Source: Bacillota bacterium (GTDB taxonomy: Bacteria; Bacillota; Proteinivoracia; UBA4975). From it: DNA of 17,321 nucleotides. The stretch spans positions 1 to 17,321 of the forward strand of contig JAAYHI010000021.1 in the NCBI GenBank assembly GCA_012727415.1. The letters are read 5' to 3'. Shown piece by piece: positions 1 to 5,800 of this stretch; positions within the stretch are counted from its first letter, which is position 1; each line of letters begins with the position of its first letter. The translations under genes were made by a program, and so were the position numbers. The notes beneath the pieces were generated by a model that saw only the letters and a list, made by a program, of their open reading frames with translations, made no database searches and was not told the origin of the DNA.

Positions 1-69
1 AATTAGATTGCCAATCAGCTTTGCTATTGTTTGAACAGGTTTAATTGCATTCCTGTTTGCCGATGCCAT
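1..69 (-). CDS. N-terminus of probable SipW-type signal peptidase I (partial)
   Basis: An ATG at 69 opens a frame that runs off the left edge after 23 codons, beginning MASANRNAIKPVQ and ending KLIGNLI. An in-frame TAA at 88-90, which is also the stop codon of the upstream gene, rules out a longer start except within the 18 bases between. The short basic and polar N-terminus leading into a hydrophobic stretch fits the first membrane segment of an archaeal/ER-type signal peptidase I (SipW). That enzyme is commonly encoded next to TasA/camelysin-like substrates. No catalytic residues are visible, so the identification rests mainly on the preceding gene, whose signal peptide is of the SipW-cognate class. 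The ribosome binding site is weak, so translation may be coupled to the upstream gene. It could instead be another small membrane protein. Confidence 0.5.
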   Translation of the reverse strand, partial: MASANRNAIKPVQTIAKLIGNLI

Positions 70-87
70 TACAGATAATCCATGGGA

Positions 88-615
88 TTAATTATTGCCC
101 CAGTTAATATAACCTGCTTGCTGATTCTTGGCCTGGGTAGCTTCTACAGTCAAACAACCTTCAAATGTGCTGTTTTGGTAATCATTGCCTGTTTCCGCCG
201 GCAGATGGAAGGTAATGGTTAAGGTATGGTTCTCTGCGCCAGCGTTAATGCGCATGGTAGCCTCATCAAAAATATGGCCAGCGGTGATAATTTCCTGTAA
301 AGTTCCCTTATCTTCGCCATCAATAATGACATGCAACACTTCCGCCAAATCGCCACTGCCGCTAAAGCACAGACGATAGTACAGGTCAAGGGTCCCTTCA
401 TTTGCAATGGTGATCTTCCAGGGATCAGTTCTATCGTTGGGAGCCATATTGGAGATGCTAAGTGGAGTGGCGATATTCTCCCCCAGAATAATGGTCCCTG
501 TAGTAAAGGTAGCCTTGACTTGTTTACTGTCGGTAAACCATGCGAAGGTTGCTCCCCCAAGCAACGCTGCTGCCAAAGCAATAATCAACATACTCACGAC
601 AACATTCTTTTTCAT
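88..615 (-). CDS. TasA/camelysin-like exported protein with SipW-cognate signal peptide
   Basis: A 175-residue secreted protein. Residues 1-25 form a signal peptide (MKKN, hydrophobic stretch LIIALAAALLGGATFA) followed by WFTDS. This is the characteristic SipW-cognate pattern, with cleavage probably between A25 and W26. The next part, FTTGTIILG, matches the start of the TasA/camelysin beta-sandwich that polymerises into matrix fibres or acts as a surface protein. The rest is beta-rich and hydrophilic with no catalytic motif. In Bacillus, TasA-type proteins are fibre subunits of biofilm matrix; assembly here is inferred. The gene has its own promoter with an inverted repeat over the -10 box, and a probable signal peptidase gene follows 18 bases after the stop. 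A G6 tract lies 10 bases before the ATG. The signal class is a strong call; the exact family is less certain. Confidence 0.8.
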   Translation of the reverse strand: MKKNVVVSMLIIALAAALLGGATFAWFTDSKQVKATFTTGTIILGENIATPLSISNMAPNDRTDPWKITIANEGTLDLYYRLCFSGSGDLAEVLHVIIDGEDKGTLQEIITAGHIFDEATMRINAGAENHTLTITFHLPAETGNDYQNSTFEGCLTVEATQAKNQQAGYINWGNN

Positions 616-625
616 CCTTACATTT

Positions 626-631
626 CCCCCC
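626..631 (-). promoter_or_regulatory. G6 tract upstream of TasA-like gene (possible Shine-Dalgarno)
   Basis: A run of six G on the minus strand lies 10 bases before the ATG at 615. G6 can pair with the 16S rRNA tail through G-U wobble, but the spacing is long. A nearer AAGG sits directly against the start. The same G6 tract recurs upstream of two other genes in this module. Confidence 0.4.
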
Positions 632-645
632 AGAGTGTTTTTGGC

Positions 646-680
646 AGCTGAATTATATTCAGCTTGGCCATGACTGTTAT
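646..680 (-). promoter_or_regulatory. Promoter with 19-bp inverted repeat over the -10 box (TasA-like gene)
   Basis: On the minus strand a perfect TATAAT (657-652) is preceded after 17 bases by ATAACA (680-675, 4 of 6 matches to TTGACA). The -10 box lies inside a perfect inverted repeat, AGCTGAAT-TAT-ATTCAGCT on the plus strand at 646-664. A transcript would start near 645, giving a leader of about 30 bases. An inverted repeat centred on the -10 box is the classical position for a repressor operator. Confidence 0.6.
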
Positions 681-710
681 TTTACAAGCGAATTCTAACA
701 AAATCCTTAC

Positions 711-761
711 AAAAAATACGCCTTTCGGCTCCTTTAGCTTTTTTCCCTTACCCGTATTTTT
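711..761 (-). terminator. Possible terminator of the SARP regulator gene
   Basis: Minus-strand AAAAATACG (761-753, overlapping the stop codon at 748-750 only through the enclosed loop) is complementary to CGTATTTTT (720-712), and the sequence ends in T6. A small GCC-GAAA-GGC hairpin sits inside. The stem is AT-rich and the enclosed loop is long, so this is weaker than the other terminators in the window. Confidence 0.35.
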
Positions 762-1866
762 CCTCATACAGTTCCTGGTACAACTTCCGCGTAGATATTG
801 CCGGTTCCATGTCATATTCCTCCCGCAGCACTTTAACCAACCAGCGGTAGTGCTCTATCAACCCGGCCCCGTTGTTCAACCTGGCATAGTACTCCAAAAG
901 CAGATTATTCCCCTCCTCATCGTAAGGCACCAGGTTCAAAAACAGCTTTAGCGGTTGGACCATTCCCTCCATGTTCCTTTTTGCAAGGCACTTCTCCACA
1001 TGGCTTTGGAGAATAACGCACAACCCGGCGCGCATTTCCTCTTCTTTTTCCATAGCCCAGAGATAACCCCGGTCTTTAAGGAATCCCCTGCAGAGCAACT
1101 GACATGCCTTTTCAACCGCCCCATAATTAATGACATCGGCTGCAGCACACTTGCTCAGGACATCTTCTACGAAGAAATAGTCACATTTGCTTTCAGCGAT
1201 GGTCAGACAATATCTGCTGTCTGCGTATTCAAGCCTTATATTCCCCTCCAGAGGCGCGAAGATGTTGCGCAGCTTGCTTGCCGAGGTGTGCAGTATGGGC
1301 AACGCCCTGTGAGGATCATATCCCGGCCACAGGTTCTCGAGAATAGTCTCTTTGTGCACCCCGCTCCCTTGGTTCACCAGCAGGTAGCAAAACAATTCCT
1401 CAGCCTTGGCCCGCCCCCACTTAACCGGCTTGCCACCTATCCTGACCGCCAAGCCACCGAAGCATTCAATCTCCAGGGTTTCCTTAGCATTAATTCCCTG
1501 GCCAAGGTCAGTATTGGCAATGCGCTCAATCATCACCTGAAAACGCCTGGGGTTAACGGGCCTGAGCAAGTAATCCACAGCATTGAGGTCGAAGGCTCGT
1601 ACTGCATACTCACTATAGGCCGTGATGAAAACCACCAGAAGATCCGGGAATTGCTGGCGCAAATTCTCTGCCAGAGCCAATCCATCCATCCCCGGCAGCT
1701 CAATAGCGATAAAGGCCAGCTGCGGCAGTAATTCCCTTGCCTGCTCCAGGGCAACTGCGCCGTCAGTGAATGCCCCTGCCACAGAAATAAAGCCGGTTTG
1801 CTTCAGCATTTCCTTAATAGCCGACAGAATCTGCTCCTCTTCCATGACAATAATGGCGCGGATCAT
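748..1866 (-). CDS. SARP/BTAD regulator with degenerate receiver domain
   Basis: A 372-residue cytoplasmic regulator. Residues 1-120 resemble a CheY-like receiver, about 130-225 an OmpR-like winged helix, and about 228-372 a bacterial transcriptional activation (BTAD) domain with helical repeats. This is the layout of SARP-type activators fused to a receiver. The receiver has lost its chemistry: the phospho-acceptor Asp is Ala54 (in FIAIELPGMDG), the acidic pair is Met8-Glu9, and the conserved Lys is Arg102 (LLRPV). Thr82 is kept. It is therefore unlikely to be phosphorylated. The ATG at 1866 is chosen because GAAGGGTG precedes it and the receiver fold begins right there (MIRAIIV); a 27-codon in-frame extension has no homologous look. 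It lies between two exported-protein genes and is a good candidate for their activator; that link is inferred. Confidence 0.85.
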   Translation of the reverse strand: MIRAIIVMEEEQILSAIKEMLKQTGFISVAGAFTDGAVALEQARELLPQLAFIAIELPGMDGLALAENLRQQFPDLLVVFITAYSEYAVRAFDLNAVDYLLRPVNPRRFQVMIERIANTDLGQGINAKETLEIECFGGLAVRIGGKPVKWGRAKAEELFCYLLVNQGSGVHKETILENLWPGYDPHRALPILHTSASKLRNIFAPLEGNIRLEYADSRYCLTIAESKCDYFFVEDVLSKCAAADVINYGAVEKACQLLCRGFLKDRGYLWAMEKEEEMRAGLCVILQSHVEKCLAKRNMEGMVQPLKLFLNLVPYDEEGNNLLLEYYARLNNGAGLIEHYRWLVKVLREEYDMEPAISTRKLYQELYEEKYG

Positions 1867-1887
1867 CCTTTTCACCCTTCTCTGATT

Positions 1888-1926
1888 AGATTGGCGAGGC
1901 GCCCCCACAGAAATATACACCAATCT
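1888..1926 (-). promoter_or_regulatory. Spaced inverted repeat around a TATATT box upstream of the SARP gene
   Basis: AGATTGG (1888-1894) and its complement CCAATCT (1920-1926) flank 25 bases that contain a minus-strand TATATT (1917-1912), 22-60 bases before the start codon. No good -35 box is visible. It could be an operator or an RNA stem in the leader; chance is possible for a 7-bp arm. Confidence 0.25.
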
Positions 1927-1938
1927 CCAGATGCGGGG

Positions 1939-1956
1939 ACCCCCCAAAAGGGGGGT
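1939..1956 (-). other. GC-rich hairpin in the leader of the SARP gene
   Basis: Plus-strand ACCCCCC-AAAA-GGGGGGT forms a perfect 7-bp stem with a 4-base loop. On the transcribed strand no T-run follows it, so it is not a standard intrinsic terminator. It closely resembles the hairpin at 2815-2831, which does have a T-run and ends the large regulator gene. It lies between the terminator of the preceding gene and the SARP start codon. Confidence 0.4.
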
Positions 1957-1984
1957 ACGGGATTAGTTCCAGGCTCTTATGCGG

Positions 1985-2013
1985 AAAAAACCCTCTGACA
2001 CAGTCAGAGGGTT
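1985..2013 (-). terminator. Intrinsic terminator of the 191-residue exported-protein gene
   Basis: A perfect 11-bp stem (1989-1999 with 2003-2013, core CCCTCTGAC) with a 3-base loop is followed on the minus strand by T6. It begins about 40 bases after the stop codon at 2054 and should separate this gene from the SARP gene. Confidence 0.9.
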
Positions 2014-2053
2014 GAGCGGATTACAAGTCAACACCACGTGCAATAATACTCGT

Positions 2054-2629
2054 TTACTGCCATACGAGAAAGACACTGATGTCCGAAGATATTTCCTTTT
2101 GAATTTGTTCACCCGGGGGGTAAAATATAACTGTGAACAAGATTGAACCTCCATACTCCCCTCCACCTTTAGGTTGATCGGGAGTACCATTATTAATTTT
2201 CCGGTCAAAAGTGATATTGAACAGGGTACTCTCATTACCGGCCAAGCTAAGTGTATAAGCCCTGGGTGTATTTTGGCTGGCACCCTGGCTTGGCCATTTC
2301 CCCTCAAATACCACCTCAACATCCATTGGCCAATTGCTTTTATTGGTTATTGTCCCCAGGTTGAATGCAAGGGGCTGTCCATGAGCTGCGGGCCTGTATA
2401 ATATAATTGTACTTTCAAAAAGTTCGTTGATGCCAGTACTTTCAACAGAAGCATAGTCAGATTCACTGGCCCCTTCCGGAGAAATAAGCAGAAGGAAATA
2501 CGCACTGTCGGGGTCGGCAGCAATATTTACAGGAGTGCTTGTGGCATCAGAGAAGTAGGCATCACTGCCACTGATAGTCAATGGAAAAAGCAGAAGCACA
2601 GCGAGAGCAGCTAAAACTAACTTTCTCAT
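2054..2629 (-). CDS. Exported protein with SipW-type signal, otherwise unrecognised
   Basis: A 191-residue protein. Residues 1-24 are a signal peptide (MRKL, hydrophobic core, then GSDA) followed by YFSDATST. The A-Y-F-S-D junction resembles the SipW-cognate class (compare AWFTDS in the other exported protein here), suggesting cleavage at A24-Y25. The mature part has beta-strand-like alternation (PMDVEVVFEG, YTLSLAG, STLFNITFD, SILFTVIFYPPGE), as in Ig-like or TasA-type sandwiches. It has no Cys, no LPxTG anchor and no C-terminal membrane segment, so it is probably released or assembled on other proteins. I do not recognise the family. It has its own consensus promoter and a strong terminator. 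The start is supported by AGGGGGGT seven bases upstream. It may be a minor fibre component or a partner of the TasA-like protein. Confidence 0.75.
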   Translation of the reverse strand: MRKLVLAALAVLLLFPLTISGSDAYFSDATSTPVNIAADPDSAYFLLLISPEGASESDYASVESTGINELFESTIILYRPAAHGQPLAFNLGTITNKSNWPMDVEVVFEGKWPSQGASQNTPRAYTLSLAGNESTLFNITFDRKINNGTPDQPKGGGEYGGSILFTVIFYPPGEQIQKEISSDISVFLVWQ

Positions 2630-2635
2630 TATTAG

Positions 2636-2643
2636 ACCCCCCT
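2636..2643 (-). promoter_or_regulatory. AGGGGGG(T) Shine-Dalgarno of the 191-residue exported protein
   Basis: Minus-strand AGGGGGGT lies 7 bases before the ATG at 2629. It differs from AGGAGGT at one base, which still pairs by G-U wobble. The same octamer at the same distance precedes the 1527-residue regulator gene (7425-7432). Confidence 0.65.
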
Positions 2644-2676
2644 GCTCATGATAAGCACTGCCCTGTTGCTAGTTGC

Positions 2677-2704
2677 AGTTTACCACTTCGAAAATAGATG
2701 TCAA
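2677..2704 (-). promoter_or_regulatory. Sigma-A-type promoter of the 191-residue exported protein
   Basis: A perfect -35 TTGACA (2704-2699), a 16-base spacer and a -10 TAAACT (2682-2677, 4 of 6 matches). The transcript would begin near 2670, about 40 bases before the start codon. It lies downstream of the terminator at 2810-2831, so this gene appears to be transcribed separately from the large regulator. Confidence 0.7.
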
Positions 2705-2809
2705 GAAAATTGTCACTGCCGGGAAGAGATTTTTTTCAACAGTTTATCCCGCATCCTTGTCCATAAGCCCAACGGAATCCCAATCCAGGTTACAACATCC
2801 CGCCAATAG

Positions 2810-2831
2810 AAAAACCCCCCGATTGGGGGGG
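2810..2831 (-). terminator. Intrinsic terminator of the 1527-residue regulator gene
   Basis: C6 (2815-2820), loop GATT, G6 (2825-2830); on the minus strand the stem is followed by T5. It starts only a few bases after the stop codon at 2835. Confidence 0.85.
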
Positions 2832-2834
2832 TAC

Positions 2835-5800
2835 TTATATTATTTTCAGCTCCCTGGCTTTATCCACTGCCTGCACTCGGCGGTGCACCCCCAGCTTGTC
2901 ATAGATAATCTTGATATATCCTTTGACTGTGTTGATAGTTATTCCTAATTCAGCTGCGATCTCCTTATTGGACATGCCCTGGGCTATGAGGTTCAGGACC
3001 TCCGTCTCCCTGGAAGTAAGGGGATCCGCCATGTAAAGGCTTGCATCCGCTGGGACTTTTCCCTCAGTCGCCATAGACCCCCGCAGTGCGGTAGTACACG
3101 CGATCTGCGTGGTCAGCATTTTCAGGATCTCCTGGGGCCCAGTCGAAAAAACCCCGGCCATCTGGCTGTTCTCCAGGTAGAGCACGCCCACAGGAATCCC
3201 CTTAATAATTAGGGGAGTAGCAGCAATTGAGCAGGGGCCGGATACAGCAATATACGGGTCGTTGGCGAATATCTCAGCGGGGCTGTCGCTGTTTACCACC
3301 ACGGTTTCTAAAGTCCGGGCAACATAGCGCACCACTGCCCTGGCTATATCCTTCACTTGATCCAAGGCCACTGATTTCAAAACAACATCGTTTCTGCCCG
3401 GGGCCAAAGCCGCCTCAATATTAAGACCGTCGTCTCTCAAAAACAGGATATATCCCCGGTCAGCATTGATTCCTTTAGCTACAAGGCTTAACAGGTTAAT
3501 GAGCTTCTTTTTGCCATCAGTTTCCCTGGCCACATGCTCCACCACCTGACTCACAAAGTCAGGACCAGGGTCTTGGGGGGCCAGGGCGCTAAACTGGCTT
3601 CCCTCGAATATTTCCTTTAAAATCTCTGCCAAACCCCAATCCACATCTGCCCCCAGGATATGGGAGTACTGCTGATAGATCCGCTGGACAATAACCGGCG
3701 ATCCCCAACGGGTAAAGCCTTGACATGCATCCAGGAGGTGAGTTCTGGCCAATTGCCCCAGGCCCTGCCGGGCATAGAATTTTCCCGCCACTAAGTTTGC
3801 CAGGGCCTCATTTTGCATGTAGCCAGATTGCCGGGCTGAATCTACAGCCTGCTGGAAAAGAGCCATGGCCTTAACCTTGCGCTTTTTCAAGCGGGCGGTC
3901 TCTGCAGCCAGCAGCAGGTACTTGTGCTGAAAATTCTCCGGGCAAGACTTTGCCCATTTTTTCATCTGGGCTAAGTTCTTCTGCAATTGCCTCTGATAAC
4001 GCCCTTTGAGCGAAGCTGGACAGTCCTGAAGGGCTTCGGCAATAGCTAAAGAATAGTAGAGATTGTATTCGGCACTATTCAAAAAACCCATTATGGCGTC
4101 CTCCAAGGATTCGACCTTGCGGGCAACAGCCAATGCTTCCTTGTACCTGCCAACCAAGTATAATAGTTGCGTTTCCAAAATGTACAATGTGGCCAAGGCG
4201 CATTTGTCTTTTGTCACCAGCTCCCTGTGTTCATCCCGATGCATCTTTTCAATTGCCTCAACCACAGTAATCTGCCCGCGGAGGGCCGCCAGGAGGTAAG
4301 AGTAAATACCGATGTTGATGTCCAGGTTATCGTGTTTGAGGCCCTTGGCTGCATCCTTCTTTTCCTCCAAAATGGAGGCGACCTCCGACAGGGGTCTTCC
4401 AAGCAAGTAGTTGACTTCCAGAACCATGCAATGGGCATAGCCCATTACCATGATATTCCCGGCCGCCATGGAGTAAGTAATAGCCCTCTCGAAATACTCC
4501 AGGGCCAAAGCCGCATAATTTGTCCAATGGACGATGAAGCAACCGTAGACAAAGTTTATCAGGCACTGGTAGGAGCTGTGGGGGTACCTTGACAACAGGT
4601 CCAGGCACACCCTGCCATATCTTTCCCCCGCAGCATAATTGCCCAGTACACTCCCGGCTGTGATAGCATAGCCCAAGTAACCCATTGAGCACATTTCGGT
4701 ATTGCCGTGCCGAACGGAATGGTTGCCCGCCTTGATGATAATAAAGCTGTACAATTCCGGATGCCAGGCCAAAGTCACCGTGCACAAACGGGAAAAAAGC
4801 TCTGCAACCTTAGCATAAACAGGTTTTCTTGGCTCGGGCAAATCCCTGAGATCTTCAATTTTCTTATTGAGCATATACCATCTTGAAAGTAAGAACTCCC
4901 TGGCATAGTCCAGTCTGGAGGGCTGCAACGGGACCCTCACGCCCAGTTTTGCCAGGGCATTTATCCCTGTCTGCACTGCTTCTGCATATTTGCCCGCGCC
5001 AGCATATAATATCACCTTGATGGCGTATATATCCGCCCGTTCCAGCAGATCAGGAGTATGATCCAGAACAGTTGCAAACAATTCCTCAGCCTCTTCCATA
5101 TTACCCACCAGGTGTTGTGCCTGAGCAAGTTCCAGATATAGATCATGAGTCAGCCGATAGTCTGTATCCCAGGCGGCGGGGGGGAGCAGGGATTGACCCA
5201 TACGAAAGTACTCCAGGGCAGCAGCAAATGCCGCCGTTGCCTTGGCCCTGCGCCCGGCCAGCAGGTTATACCGGGCCAGTTGCCCTCTTTCATCTGCGCC
5301 GTCAACCATATCCAAACAGCGGTTGTAATGGTCCATAACCGCAATAATTGCCCCCGGGATGTCCCCTGCCCCGTGCAGCAAGGTACGGCCAATGGCTAAA
5401 TGCTTCCTCTTCTTCTCAGCCTCAGAAAGCGAAGTGTAGACAGCCTGCTGCACCCGGTCATGCAGGAAGACATATACTTGCGTTTCGGTACCCTTCTCCT
5501 CCAGGATCAGACCCTCCAGAACCGCCGGCATAAGCGAGGAAATTGTTTCCTCAATTCCCCTCCCCCAGACGGCAGTTAATAACTCCAGGGTAAATGTGTT
5601 GCCGATACAGGCTGCCCACTCAAGTACTGCCCGGGTCTCCCCAGGGAGCAATTCCAATTTATCCAGGAAAAGCTCCAGAACATCCTCGCCGGGTTTGAGA
5701 GCACCGATGGCACTGAGATCCCATTTCCAGGCTCCGGCCTCAGCATCGAAGTACAGGCTCCCTTGTTGGTAAACCATCTTTAAGAGCTGGTGCAGGAAGA

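Noticed and set aside
664..761. Possible riboswitch in the leader of the TasA-like gene (AGGAGCCGAAAGGC segment)
   Set aside because: It does not fit any riboswitch consensus I know, and the predicted promoter at 652-680 lies downstream of it, so it would not be in that leader. A terminator of the SARP gene is the simpler reading.
955..1731. A 258-codon plus-strand open frame opposite the SARP gene
   Set aside because: Antisense to a well-supported regulator, low-complexity and without a recognisable family.
1867..1947. 27-codon N-terminal extension of the SARP regulator
   Set aside because: The receiver fold begins exactly at ATG 1866, which has a good ribosome binding site; the extension runs through a likely promoter/leader region.
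2835..3620. Histidine kinase module at the C-terminus of the large regulator
   Set aside because: After the GAF domain there is a LuxR helix-turn-helix; no H-box or HATPase motifs are present.
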